This document shows, piece by piece, positions 26,050 to 33,894 of a stretch of 64,000 nucleotides of DNA. How positions within the stretch are numbered: the first letter of the stretch is position 1; every line of letters starts with the position of its first letter. The notes beneath the pieces were generated by a model. The model had not been told where the DNA came from, ran no database searches, and was given only the letters and a program-made list of their open reading frames with translations. Made by a program: the position numbers and the translations under genes. This DNA comes from Micropruina sp. (lineage in GTDB: Bacteria; Actinomycetota; Actinomycetes; Propionibacteriales; Propionibacteriaceae), in NCBI GenBank assembly GCA_016716635.1, contig JADJVZ010000014.1, positions 186,001 to 250,000 on the forward strand, given 5' to 3'.

Positions 26050-27534
26050 ATGCAGACACCCGAACCGATCACCGAACTCTCCGACGAGGCGAGGCCAGCG
26101 CCGGACGCAGCGTTGGATTCCGCGTCCGACAAGCTGTCCGCGCGGACGATCACCGTCCTCGGCGTTCTGCTCGTGGGCGCGTTCGTGGTGATCCTCAACG
26201 AGACCGCCATGAATGTCGCGCTCTCGCGAATCATGATCGACCTCCATGTCGATGAGCGCACCGCGCAGTGGCTGACCACGGGCTTCATGCTGACGATGGC
26301 TGTGGTGATCCCGACGACGGGCTGGCTGCTGCAACGGCTCACGACACGGCAGGCATTTGGGCTTGCCATGGGCCTGTTTGCGATCGGCACCGCGGTGGCG
26401 GCGGCCTCCCCGAGCTTCGCCTTCCTCCTCCTCGGACGCATCATCCAAGCCTGCGGCACGGCCATCATGATGCCGCTGTTGATGACGACCGTCATGGAGC
26501 AGGTGCCGCCGGCCGCGCGCGGCCGGGTCATGGGCACCATCACCCTCGTTATCGCGGCGGCCCCGGCGATGGGGCCCACGATGTCGGGGCTCATCCTGCA
26601 GTTCCTGAGCTGGCGGTTCGTGTTCGTCGTCGTCCTGCCCATCGCTCTCACCATCATGATCGTCGGCCTGCGGATCGTCCCGAACTTGCACGAGCCACGC
26701 CAAGTCAAACTCGATGCGTGGAGCATCCCTCTGGCAGCGCTCGGGTTCGGCGGGCTGGTCTATGGGCTCAGCCTGGTCGGCAACGCGCAGGTGCCCCCGT
26801 GGGAGTTGGCCACGGTGCTCACCGTGGGGGCGGTCAGCTTGGCGGCGTTCCTTGCGCGCCAGGTGGTGCTGCAGCGGACCGACGACGCCCTGCTCGACCT
26901 GCGGACGTTCACCTACCCGACCTTCGCGATCTCCATGTCGCTGATGGCGCTGGTGATGATGGTGCTGTTCGGGTCGATCATCGCCACGCCGTTGATCCTG
27001 CAGCAGGTGATGCACCTCGAGCCGCTCATGGTCGGGCTGATCATGCTCCCCGGCGGGTTGTTGATGGGCCTGCTCGGCCCCGTGGTCGGACGGCTCTACG
27101 ACCGCGTCGGCGCCCGCGCCCTCGCGGTGCCGGGGGCTGTGGTGGTGGCCTTCTCGTTCGCCATCTTCGCGACTATCTCGACGACGACCCCCTGGTGGCA
27201 CATCCTCGTGGCGAGCCTGCTGCTGAACCTCGGGTTGGCGTTCATGATGACGCCCCTGTTCACCGTGGCGCTGTCGTCCTTGCCCCCGCACCTTTACAGC
27301 TACGGCTCGGCCATGATCGGCACCATCCAGCAGGTCGCCGGCGCCGCCGGAACGGCGTTGTTCGTGACGATCATGGCGACGGTCCGAGCGTCCGCTGCGG
27401 CTGGCGGCGCCGAGGCACCGGACGCCCTGGCCGCCGGCGCCCGCGCGGCCTTCGTGGTGGCGGGCTGCCTCTGGTTGCTGACCATCGTGGGCTCGGCGTT
27501 CCTGCCCAAGCGCGATTCTGCGCCCACCACGTAG
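26050..27534 (+). CDS. DHA2-family MFS drug efflux transporter
   Basis: 494 aa with about 14 membrane helices. Motif A-like and motif C features are visible: VILNETAMNVALSRI in helix 1 (motif D1 of the DHA2 family), LLGRIIQACGTAIMMPLL, and AAPAMGPTMSGLIL (antiporter motif C). Proton-driven export of hydrophobic drugs is the family role. The N-terminal 30 residues are hydrophilic. It lies 97 bp after the XRE regulator and ends in a strong hairpin. Confidence 0.92.
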   Translation: MQTPEPITELSDEARPAPDAALDSASDKLSARTITVLGVLLVGAFVVILNETAMNVALSRIMIDLHVDERTAQWLTTGFMLTMAVVIPTTGWLLQRLTTRQAFGLAMGLFAIGTAVAAASPSFAFLLLGRIIQACGTAIMMPLLMTTVMEQVPPAARGRVMGTITLVIAAAPAMGPTMSGLILQFLSWRFVFVVVLPIALTIMIVGLRIVPNLHEPRQVKLDAWSIPLAALGFGGLVYGLSLVGNAQVPPWELATVLTVGAVSLAAFLARQVVLQRTDDALLDLRTFTYPTFAISMSLMALVMMVLFGSIIATPLILQQVMHLEPLMVGLIMLPGGLLMGLLGPVVGRLYDRVGARALAVPGAVVVAFSFAIFATISTTTPWWHILVASLLLNLGLAFMMTPLFTVALSSLPPHLYSYGSAMIGTIQQVAGAAGTALFVTIMATVRASAAAGGAEAPDALAAGARAAFVVAGCLWLLTIVGSAFLPKRDSAPTT

Positions 27535-27545
27535 GGGTCCCTGCT

Positions 27546-27592
27546 CTTCGTGTTGATTTCTTCCTGACGCTCAGGAAGAAATCAACACGAAG
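27546..27592. terminator. Long hairpin after the MFS gene
   Basis: A perfect 22-bp stem (27546-27567 with 27571-27592) around CGC. Its middle is AT-rich, unlike the local DNA. It lies 12 bp past the MFS stop and marks the edge of the accessory region. Confidence 0.7.
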
Positions 27593-27634
27593 ATTCCAAA
27601 GATGGGCACGCTTGCACACTGCTAGCATTGATCC

Positions 27635-27862
27635 ATGACGACGCTCTACATCCGCGACATCCCGGAAGCGGTCACCGGGACTCTCAAGGAACGGGCGGCC
27701 GCCCAGGGCCAGTCGCTATCGGCGTACGTCGGCGCCGAGCTCACCAAGATCGCTGCCCGTCCCACCAACGACGAAATCGTGTCGCGCCTTCGCGCCCGGG
27801 ATCACTCGAAGGGACCGACCACTGACGAGATCGTCTCCGCGGTCGAGGCGGGTCGCCGGTGA
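27635..27862 (+). CDS. vapB: Antitoxin, FitA/VapB-type ribbon-helix-helix
   Basis: 75 aa. The N-terminus MTTLYIRDIPEAVTGTLKERAAAQGQSLSAYVGAELTKIA is an RHH DNA-binding fold of the FitA-like group. The C-terminal part (TTDEIVSAVEAGRR) would wrap the toxin. The stop overlaps the toxin's GTG start (GTGA), the usual coupling for these pairs. It would neutralise the toxin and repress its own promoter. Confidence 0.9.
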   Translation: MTTLYIRDIPEAVTGTLKERAAAQGQSLSAYVGAELTKIAARPTNDEIVSRLRARDHSKGPTTDEIVSAVEAGRR

Positions 27863-28248
27863 TCGTCGTCGATGCTTCGGCGATGATCGAAGCGCTCGTC
27901 GGACGGGAAGTCGATCGAGACCTTCTCGATGCCCTGAGCGGCGACATAGCGGCGCCGCACCTTCTGGACACCGAGGTGCTCTCCGTACTGCGCGGGCTGG
28001 TCCGGGGCGACAAGCTCTCGTTAGAGGAGGCTGAGTCGGCACGGCTGGACCACTTCGCGTTCACCATCCAGCGGCACGAGACCGCCCCGTTGGCTGAGCG
28101 CATCTGGGAACTGAGACATCAGTTCACGGCCTACGACGCGACCTACCTGGCGCTCGCCGAGGCCCTCGACGCACCGCTCCTCACCTGCGATCGGAAGCTG
28201 GCGACTGGCGGCCACGCGGCGACCGTCCGGCTTGTCGGCACGGGCTAG
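27859..28248 (+). CDS. vapC: PIN-domain toxin (VapC)
   Basis: 129 aa. The PIN acidic residues are present: D5 in VVDASAMIEAL, an acidic residue in DTEVLSVLRG, D93-region in AYDATYLALAEAL and the final TCDRKLA. VapC toxins are Mg-dependent RNases, often cutting initiator tRNA or 23S rRNA. The GTG start overlaps the antitoxin stop. Confidence 0.92.
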   Translation: MIVVDASAMIEALVGREVDRDLLDALSGDIAAPHLLDTEVLSVLRGLVRGDKLSLEEAESARLDHFAFTIQRHETAPLAERIWELRHQFTAYDATYLALAEALDAPLLTCDRKLATGGHAATVRLVGTG

Positions 28249-28472
28249 TGATGCCCCACAGTCGTCCTTACTCTGCGCTTCAATGAGCGCTGAGGGCAGG
28301 GCAGCGATCGCCTGCGCTACCTTTCACAGCCCTCAGACGCTACCTTCCGCCCGCTCTGAGCAACAGAGACTTCAGACTGAAGCCACACGCACCGTGGGGA
28401 ACAGCACGCTAAACGAAGCACAGCGCCCCCACTTTCAGAAATCGCCCACCGTCCGTGTTTGTGGGGCGCGCC

Positions 28473-28808
28473 CTAAATCCAGATGACGTCTCCGGTCGAG
28501 ACCGTCAGCACTCGCCGATCAGCCACCGTCTCGATGTCGTCACCCAGGGCGATCTCGACCTGGTGGGCTGAGGCCTGGATCATGTCGGCGTGGAGCCACA
28601 ACTCCGGAGGTAGTGGCGACCCCGGTCCGATTGGGAGCGAGGTGAGAACTGGGAGCTTGTCCACGATGCGGTGCTCTTCTCCACCAGCATCGCGGACGAT
28701 GACCTCGAGCCAACCCGGAAAGTCGTCCGAGACCCATCCCACGACCCTGGCGCGAACCTTGATGACGACGGACTCCATGTCAGCATCAAACCACCAGGTG
28801 AGTGACAA
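28473..28808 (-). CDS. Hypothetical protein
   Basis: 111 aa from a TTG at 28808, or 101 aa from the ATG at 28778 (MESVVIKVRARVVGWV). A beta-rich pattern (VVIKVRARVVGWV, WLEVIVRDAGGEEHRIVDKLPVL) with no catalytic motif. I do not recognise it. Small acidic proteins of this kind are common as immunity or accessory proteins in accessory regions, but nothing proves that here. The 220 bp before it (28249-28472) hold no gene that I can support. Confidence 0.55.
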   Translation of the reverse strand: MSLTWWFDADMESVVIKVRARVVGWVSDDFPGWLEVIVRDAGGEEHRIVDKLPVLTSLPIGPGSPLPPELWLHADMIQASAHQVEIALGDDIETVADRRVLTVSTGDVIWI

Positions 28809-28993
28809 ACGTGGTCATGAAGGTTCATCCGCGCGCTCGATGGTGACGGTCGGCAAGGCCTAACCAACCGCCCCATGGGCGATGCCCTCCATGATGGCTT
28901 CGATCAGGTCCAGGCGTCGGTCCTCGCCCAAAGGGGACAGCCCACCAGAACTTTGAGGCCCTACCGGCTAACTTCAGGATCATGGCGGCCTCG

Positions 28994-29398
28994 TCACACC
29001 GGGACGACGACGAGGATCTCCTCGAGGCCAGCAAAGTCGTCAGGATTACGGGTCACCAGGGGCAGGCCTTCAGCCACGGCGACGGCGGCGATCAGCAGGT
29101 CTGCGAACCTCCTGCGTGGCTGGCGCCCAGCAGCAACCACCGCTGCGTGCACCCGCCCGTAGGCGCGGGCGGCTTCGCTGCCGAAGGGAATGGCTTCGAA
29201 CGCCGCCTCGGCGCGCTGCAGCCGATCTTGCCGACGGGCCCGTTCGGCCGAATCCTGGGTCGCGGTCGGACCGGCGGCCAGTTCCGCCATGGTGATGGCT
29301 GTCACGCCGACCGTCAGCGGCAAGGCGTCCGGATCGATGAGGTCGAGATCAATCACGACCGACGTATCCAACAAGCCGGAAGCGAGCTTCTCAGGCAC
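28994..29398 (-). CDS. vapC: PIN-domain toxin (VapC), second copy
   Basis: 134 aa from GTG 29398. PIN features are LLDTSVVIDLDLID (first Asp), VTAITMAELAAG (Glu), RRRFADLLIAAVAVAEGLPLVTRNPDDFAGL (third and fourth Asp). This is the FitB/VapC type with the typical TRNPDDF motif. The GTG start overlaps the antitoxin end by 8 bp; earlier in-frame ATGs fall well inside the antitoxin gene. Likely an RNase. Confidence 0.92.
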   Translation of the reverse strand: MPEKLASGLLDTSVVIDLDLIDPDALPLTVGVTAITMAELAAGPTATQDSAERARRQDRLQRAEAAFEAIPFGSEAARAYGRVHAAVVAAGRQPRRRFADLLIAAVAVAEGLPLVTRNPDDFAGLEEILVVVPV

Positions 29399-29645
29399 GG
29401 GGTTCCGCGTCCTGCTCGACGACGTCATCAAGATCCCGCCGGAAGCGAGTCGCGTCGACGCGCGGGGCGCCGTGGAATAGCTCGGCCACGAGACGCACGT
29501 CCACCAGCCGCTGGCGGCGAAGCGGCCGCAACTCCCCCACGGGGACCGCGTTTCGCGTCACGACAAAGGAGCGTCCCTCATCGAGCCCGCGCATGATGCG
29601 ACCGCTGTCGTTGCGCAGTTCGCGTTGGCTAATCACCTCGCCCAT
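29391..29645 (-). CDS. Phd/YefM-type antitoxin
   Basis: 84 aa. The N-terminal Phd fold reads MGEVISQRELRNDSGRIMRGLDEGRSFVVTRNAVPVGELRPL. The C-terminal tail binds the PIN toxin. Starting at 29645 puts the ATG 8 bp after a perfect palindrome (29654-29672), the likely self-operator. Longer upstream frame is noise. Confidence 0.9.
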   Translation of the reverse strand: MGEVISQRELRNDSGRIMRGLDEGRSFVVTRNAVPVGELRPLRRQRLVDVRLVAELFHGAPRVDATRFRRDLDDVVEQDAEPRA

Positions 29646-29653
29646 GCCTTGAC

Positions 29654-29672
29654 TGTAGCACTGCGTGCTACA
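29654..29672. promoter_or_regulatory. Operator of the first Phd-VapC pair
   Basis: TGTAGCAC-TGC-GTGCTACA, a perfect 8-bp inverted repeat immediately before the antitoxin ATG. A close relative (31764-31779) lies at the same place in front of the second Phd gene. Confidence 0.7.
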
Positions 29673-29824
29673 CGCCACCCAGCGCCAGCAACCGCCAGAA
29701 TCGCCGCCGAACCGTACAAAACGCAGGATCTGAATCCTACAAATCGCCGAGTTCGCGGCGCGAAACTTGATGAGCCAGGAAACCACGCCTCGACGTGCCG
29801 CAGCATGATGGCGAGGCGCACCGT

Positions 29825-30277
29825 TCACCAGGGATCGATCCCGTCCGTGAACTCGCTGATCTCGGCGTCGGTGGCACGCCACGGGCGTCGAACCTCGGCC
29901 AGTTTCACCAACCCGAGAACGGCCACGGGGTCGTCCGCGCGAAAGCTGGATCCACCGAGCTTGGCCACGATGGCGTCGCCTTCCCGCTCGACGGTGAAGC
30001 CCAGTGCACGAAGCGCCAAGACAGCCGGGACGACCGTGTTTCCTGCTTGGGTCAGGGCCACCCCCTCAATCCGGAACGGCAGGGACATCATCGAGAGCCC
30101 CGCCGCCGGGCAACCACCCGCGTTGCACTCGACGTCGGGATCGCCCCTGTGCTCGAACTCATAGTGGAAACACGTGTAATGCATCTTCTCGAAGACGTCA
30201 TAGTGGGCCCGGGAAGCTTCGACCGGCAGCCCACATCGGACGCAAACCGGACCAATCGGTTCCTCTGGCTCGTTCAT
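29825..30277 (-). CDS. Conserved-looking hypothetical protein with Cys pairs
   Basis: 150 aa. The first 50 residues contain VCVRCGLPVE, a further Cys in HYTCFHYE, and CNAGGCP, which together suggest a zinc-binding knuckle. The remainder has an alpha/beta appearance (VALTQAGNTVVPAVLALRALGF). I cannot name a family. The ATG at 30277 was chosen because the preceding 66 codons look like shadow sequence. Confidence 0.6.
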   Translation of the reverse strand: MNEPEEPIGPVCVRCGLPVEASRAHYDVFEKMHYTCFHYEFEHRGDPDVECNAGGCPAAGLSMMSLPFRIEGVALTQAGNTVVPAVLALRALGFTVEREGDAIVAKLGGSSFRADDPVAVLGLVKLAEVRRPWRATDAEISEFTDGIDPW

Positions 30278-30471
30278 GTGGTCACCCTGCCACACGCCTG
30301 CCGGCTCTAGGCTCCGCACACCAGGGGGTGTCGGCGAATGAGGGGGACCATCGCGAAACCCTCCGCTGCCAAACTGGCGGCCTGGAACTCGGCAGAGAAC
30401 GCGTTTGGTCGTGGGCCAGCGTCCCGGTCCCCCTTCGCCATCAAATCGACCATGCCCCCACCGTGGAGGAG

Positions 30472-30888
30472 TCACGACAACCCCTCGGTTGGCACGCCGA
30501 AGCGAACAGCGTTGATGAAACGTGCGGGCGGCAGGTACGCGTGCGCTTCGATGTAGTGCACGATCAGGACAGGTGCCGCGTAGTTGGTGCCATCAGGTGA
30601 AGTAAGCCACACCTCGCCGTTGCCGCGGGGCACGTCGGGCGCCTCGTACAAGTTGATGTCGGCCCGCAGCAACTTCGGTGGTGGTGCTGAGTGCTCACAG
30701 AACTGGCAATAGTGGTACCCGCGCATCAGCCGGACGGGGGCCGACGCGAGCACCTTCAGTCGCTCTGTGACATCCGAGGGGCACGCCCCCGTCTCGAAGC
30801 GTTCGGCTCCGTCGAGCCAACCGACAGCCAAGGCTTCCGAGGCTACGGGGTAATAGTCGTACGCAGCGAGATCGGCAATGAAGGCCAC
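30472..30888 (-). CDS. Conserved hypothetical protein (GWLD/CxFC type)
   Basis: 138 aa. The N-terminus MAFIADLAAYDYYPVASEALAVGWLDG and the RGYHYCQFCEH motif resemble a small uncharacterised family that I associate with DUF7919, from memory. It ends with a region predicted as strand-helix (APVLIVHYIEAHAYLPPARFINAVRFG). No catalytic motif is visible. It lies just outside the first ychF-end copy. Confidence 0.65.
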   Translation of the reverse strand: MAFIADLAAYDYYPVASEALAVGWLDGAERFETGACPSDVTERLKVLASAPVRLMRGYHYCQFCEHSAPPPKLLRADINLYEAPDVPRGNGEVWLTSPDGTNYAAPVLIVHYIEAHAYLPPARFINAVRFGVPTEGLS

Positions 30889-30960
30889 GTCCGATCATCC
30901 CATGGGACGCACTCGCGAGGCTCAACCGGCTCAGCGCCTGCACCGGGAGGCAGACCGGAA

Positions 30961-31000
30961 CTACACGTCGAAGCGGAACTCAACCGAGTTCCGTAGCCGA
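30961..31000 (-). repeat. Displaced ychF 3'-end copy A (att-like site)
   Basis: Read on the minus strand, 30984-30961 codes V-E-F-R-F-D-V-stop, the last codons of ychF; 19 of 24 bases match the real end at 36583-36606. The neighbouring arm completes the perfect palindrome CGGAACTC-AACC-GAGTTCCG (30974-30993). Upstream codons do not match ychF. The arm and its flank up to about 31013 are shared with copy B. Confidence 0.75.
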
Positions 31001-31068
31001 TTGGCGTGATGACACCAGGAAACCGATCAGTGATCGATCCGCGTCGCTCGGCGTTCACGATCGCGGCG

Positions 31069-31473
31069 TTACCCGGTTGCTTGCCCCGGCGAAATCACGT
31101 CGATCCCCACCGACTGAGCCGCGTCACGCAGGCGATGGTCATAGGTCAAGATGGCGTCGACATCCAACCGGATCGCCGCCTCCAGATGCAGTGCATCGAG
31201 GGTGCGCAGGTACGGCATGGGGAGGAACCCCGCGTTGCGATACACGGCCCGATCGAGAGCCGCGAGCGCCACACCATCGAGCAGGCGAGTGACGTCCCCC
31301 TGATCGAGACCCTCGCGAACCGCCAGCCGTCGCAACTCCGTTTCGAGTAGGTCGCTGGAGACGAGAGTGGCCGGAGTCACATCCAGCCAGGCCACGAGGG
31401 CCGCACTCTCCGGCTGATCGATGAGTAAGGCAGCAAGAGCTGAGGTGTCGACGTAGATGACCGCGTCCGCCAT
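31069..31473 (-). CDS. vapC: PIN-domain toxin (VapC), third copy
   Basis: 134 aa. PIN motifs: VIYVDTSALAALL (Asp), SSDLLETELRRLAV (Glu), RTLDALHLEAAI (Asp) and ILTYDHRLRDAA (Asp). All four acidic positions are kept. Its ATG overlaps the antitoxin stop by one base (TGATG). It belongs to the cassette between ychF-end copies A and B. Confidence 0.93.
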   Translation of the reverse strand: MADAVIYVDTSALAALLIDQPESAALVAWLDVTPATLVSSDLLETELRRLAVREGLDQGDVTRLLDGVALAALDRAVYRNAGFLPMPYLRTLDALHLEAAIRLDVDAILTYDHRLRDAAQSVGIDVISPGQATG

Positions 31474-31754
31474 CAGAAGCGGTCCTCGCGCAGGTCGTCA
31501 AGCGTGGCCGACAAGGAGCGACCCGCCGGTTTCCGCTTGATGCCCAACTCAGCCCACCCCCCGACCCGGCGCGCTTGCCGGGCTATCGCCAGGCCCGGGC
31601 CTGGCGCGCCCAGCGGCACGATCCGACCGACGGGCACTCCGCTGTTCGTCAGGACGAAGGAACGACCCTCGCCCACTGCCCGAAGTACCCGGCCCGACTC
31701 ATTGCGAAGTTCCCGCTGCGAAAGACTGTCGGGTGGGCTTTCCTGAGTACCCAT
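31473..31754 (-). CDS. Phd/YefM-type antitoxin
   Basis: 93 aa. The N-terminus SLSQRELRNESGRVLRAVGEGRSFVLTNSGVPVGRIVPL is very close to the antitoxin at 29391, while the tail (GGWAELGIKRKPAGRSLSATLDDLREDRF) differs, as expected for a different toxin partner. A palindrome lies 10 bp upstream of the ATG. Confidence 0.92.
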   Translation of the reverse strand: MGTQESPPDSLSQRELRNESGRVLRAVGEGRSFVLTNSGVPVGRIVPLGAPGPGLAIARQARRVGGWAELGIKRKPAGRSLSATLDDLREDRF

Positions 31755-31763
31755 GCTGCGATC

Positions 31764-31779
31764 GTAGCACGCATGCTAC
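31764..31779. promoter_or_regulatory. Operator of the second Phd-VapC pair
   Basis: GTAGCA-CGCA-TGCTAC, 10 bp upstream of the antitoxin ATG. It shares the TAGCA/TGCTA half-sites with 29654-29672, so cross-regulation between the two pairs is possible. Confidence 0.65.
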
Positions 31780-31946
31780 ACCGCCCCTAGGGTGCCGTCT
31801 CGGCGGTCGACAAAACTCTTTTCATGCCAGATGTCCACAAATCAACTGCATGGGTAGCTGTTGGCTCGGTTGGTCGATGGTGACGATTGCGTTGCTCCTT
31901 ATGCATCCCAGCGCCTGAGACTCAGACCGAGGCAACTTGCAGGAAC

Positions 31947-32483
31947 TCAGAGGCCGCGCTTGGAGTTGAGCCACTCGGCGTCGTTCCACATCACGGGCAT
32001 CGCACCAACCGGCTCGAAGGCTAACTGAGGGTCGTTCGTCTGCACCAAGCATATGATTCGATGGCCGACCAAGCTCGCAAACCGGGCCTGGTCCGCGAAG
32101 ATGTCGAGCATGATCTGAGCGGTCTTGCGATCGACCGCTGTGAAGGCATCGAAGGCCCTGAGCACGATCACCAGGCCGGTCTGGGCATCCACATCCCAGC
32201 CGTAGGCCCCCGAGGCGACGTCCCTCATGCAGTCATTCAGCGCGTCCAGGTTGCGTCCGAAGTAGTCAGGGAAATCGATGCCCGCGGCAATGTCTTCGTA
32301 CATGTCGGCATCCGAAGTCCAAGACGCGGCGTCGAACTCGACAACCCGATAGTGGTGTGACCGAAGCCAACCGACCGTCTCGTCGAGCAGCGACGGCTGC
32401 CAGAACTTGGACACGAAAGTGTTGCGCACGAGTCGGAAGTCAACGTCGTGGATGGTCTCGACGTCAGGGTCCCAATTGGCCAC
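31947..32483 (-). CDS. Barstar-family (RNase inhibitor-like) protein
   Basis: 178 aa from the GTG at 32483; the frame stays open to a GTG at 32582 that would lie on the ychF-end copy B, so the start is uncertain. The barstar-type core is IDFPDYFGRNLDALNDCMRDV, preceded by HYRVVEFDAASW. Barstar relatives inhibit barnase-like or polymorphic toxin RNases. No matching toxin is next to it, so it may act as an orphan immunity gene. It is the first gene of the cassette between copies A and B. Confidence 0.8.
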   Translation of the reverse strand: MANWDPDVETIHDVDFRLVRNTFVSKFWQPSLLDETVGWLRSHHYRVVEFDAASWTSDADMYEDIAAGIDFPDYFGRNLDALNDCMRDVASGAYGWDVDAQTGLVIVLRAFDAFTAVDRKTAQIMLDIFADQARFASLVGHRIICLVQTNDPQLAFEPVGAMPVMWNDAEWLNSKRGL

Positions 32484-32581
32484 GAACTCAACGTACAGCC
32501 CAAGGCCATCGATGGCTCCTTGAACCCCCACACTTGGGGGGAGTGCCACCGTGCCGCCTGCCAAGCAGGAAGGCTCGACCA

Positions 32582-32614
32582 CTACACGTTAAAGCGGAAC
32601 TCCACCGAGTTACG
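32582..32614 (-). repeat. Displaced ychF 3'-end copy B (att-like site)
   Basis: On the minus strand 32605-32582 codes V-E-F-R-F-N-V-stop, identical in protein to the real ychF end and matching it in 22 of 24 bases; the differences include a synonymous R codon. The adjoining arm gives CGGAACTC-CACC-GAGTTACG (32595-32614), palindromic with one mismatch. The flank beyond the arm (to about 32636) matches copy A. Confidence 0.8.
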
Positions 32615-32659
32615 TAGTCGATTGACATGAAGGCAAGCGGACCTGATCAGTCGACCCGC

Positions 32660-33235
32660 CTAGCCGACCTGCAAAATCCAGTCCCTCATATGCAGCCTCA
32701 GCCTCTGCAACTCCCTGTCATCGAGAGTGTTGCTGTGAGCCACAATGTTCCGGGTCGCCTCAAGCTCATCGAGACGCGTCATGACCCAGTTCTGGTCGGG
32801 GAAGAGATCCTCGAAGGAGCCCCAGTTGTTCCGGATCAAAGAAGTCAAGTCACCAAAATCGGTGTAGTAGATCTCGCTGGCACCACGTCGCATGTGCCAT
32901 CGCTTGACGCCCTCAAGGGCTTGTCGATCAGCCACCTTCTTCTTCAGGTTCGTAGATGCAGCCGACTCCCACCAGCCTGCACCGTGCGCCTCGGCGAGTC
33001 GTTCTGCCACGAGTTCCCGTATGGAGTTCTCCAAGCAGAACAGCGCTAGGTAAGAGGGCATTGCCTGCAGTGCCGCACGCCGCACGTCGAGAGAAAAATC
33101 TTCAATGGGGAGAACCCTCTGAACAGCGCCAGGATCCTCCGCAGCCCGAACCGAGATTCCGTCGGCCTCAAGCCCGTCGAGGAGATCTTCCACGGCGAGC
33201 CCCTTGAATAGCCACTCTCTGAGGGACGTGCTCAC
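32660..33235 (-). CDS. HEPN-domain protein (Swt1-like), putative toxin RNase
   Basis: 191 aa, all-helical. The HEPN catalytic signature R-N-x-x-x-H is present as LEATRNIVAHS (about residues 159-169). Helices before it (YLALFCLENSIRELVAERLAEAHG, ALEGVKRWHMRRG) resemble the Swt1-type HEPN found in defence genes. HEPN proteins with this motif are usually metal-independent RNases. The GTG start overlaps the stop of the DUF5343 gene (GTGA), so the two are made together. Confidence 0.8.
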   Translation of the reverse strand: MSTSLREWLFKGLAVEDLLDGLEADGISVRAAEDPGAVQRVLPIEDFSLDVRRAALQAMPSYLALFCLENSIRELVAERLAEAHGAGWWESAASTNLKKKVADRQALEGVKRWHMRRGASEIYYTDFGDLTSLIRNNWGSFEDLFPDQNWVMTRLDELEATRNIVAHSNTLDDRELQRLRLHMRDWILQVG

Positions 33236-33855
33236 GCTCCCAATTCCTCGCGTAGAGCTCGGAAGATGGCACGATAGACCCCCACGTCTGAACTCGGCGG
33301 CAAATGCAGGTGGATGTCATGGTGCAGGCTCAAGGCGCTGAGGCCTCTCAGCGCACGATCCGTGGAAGCATCCGTCTGGTTCAGAGGTAGAACTTCCTCC
33401 GCCCGCTTATCTGCAGGGGGCGGGCTGGACCAACTCGCCTCGCCGGCGAGCGCTCGAAATGTCGTTGCCATCTTCCTGGCAACAGACTCGCTCTGGCCTG
33501 TTACTCGCTGAAACACGCCAGTCAACTCAGCCGCAGGTAGCTCTTGGGCGTTCGCCTCGGCCAAGAAGATGGGAGCCCACCCAACCCGCAGTCCCTCTGC
33601 GAGAACTGCGCCAGCTGTGGCGGGCACCTTGTACAGGTTGTACGCCTCGGTAGGCACGGAGCCCGTGTCCAAGAAACCCAATTGCTTCAGCACCCTTGGC
33701 ATCCCTCGGTCCTGCGACGAGCCAAAGCCCAACTGCTTCAAGAACTCCAAGGTGAACTTCGGTGGGGTCCCCGCGGAACGGATCTTCTGGAGAACCTTCG
33801 AGACGTTCCCCACGGCCGGGAGGTATGGGAGATCTTCTGCCATTTCAATGGGCAC
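33232..33855 (-). CDS. DUF5343-family protein, partner of the HEPN gene
   Basis: 207 aa. The N-terminal half (YLPAVGNVSKVLQKIRSAGTPPKFTLEFLKQLGFGSSQDRGMPRVLKQLGFLDTGSVPTEAYNLYK) has the winged-helix-like pattern of DUF5343. The C-terminal part contains a linker and SLHHDIHLHLPPSSDVGVYRAIFRALREELG. A role as sensor or antitoxin for the HEPN protein is inferred from coupling. GTG start at 33855; an ATG at 33843 is also possible. The IS inserted only about 40 bp upstream, so the native promoter was probably displaced. Confidence 0.75.
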   Translation of the reverse strand: MPIEMAEDLPYLPAVGNVSKVLQKIRSAGTPPKFTLEFLKQLGFGSSQDRGMPRVLKQLGFLDTGSVPTEAYNLYKVPATAGAVLAEGLRVGWAPIFLAEANAQELPAAELTGVFQRVTGQSESVARKMATTFRALAGEASWSSPPPADKRAEEVLPLNQTDASTDRALRGLSALSLHHDIHLHLPPSSDVGVYRAIFRALREELGA

Positions 33856-33894
33856 GCATGTAGGTCATGGTGGCAGCGTAGCCGCGTACAAAGT

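Noticed and set aside
30383..30402. TGGAACTC-GGCA-GAGAACGC, a possible fourth decayed att site
   Set aside because: Only the left arm matches the palindrome and the expected VEFR codons are not restored; within chance.
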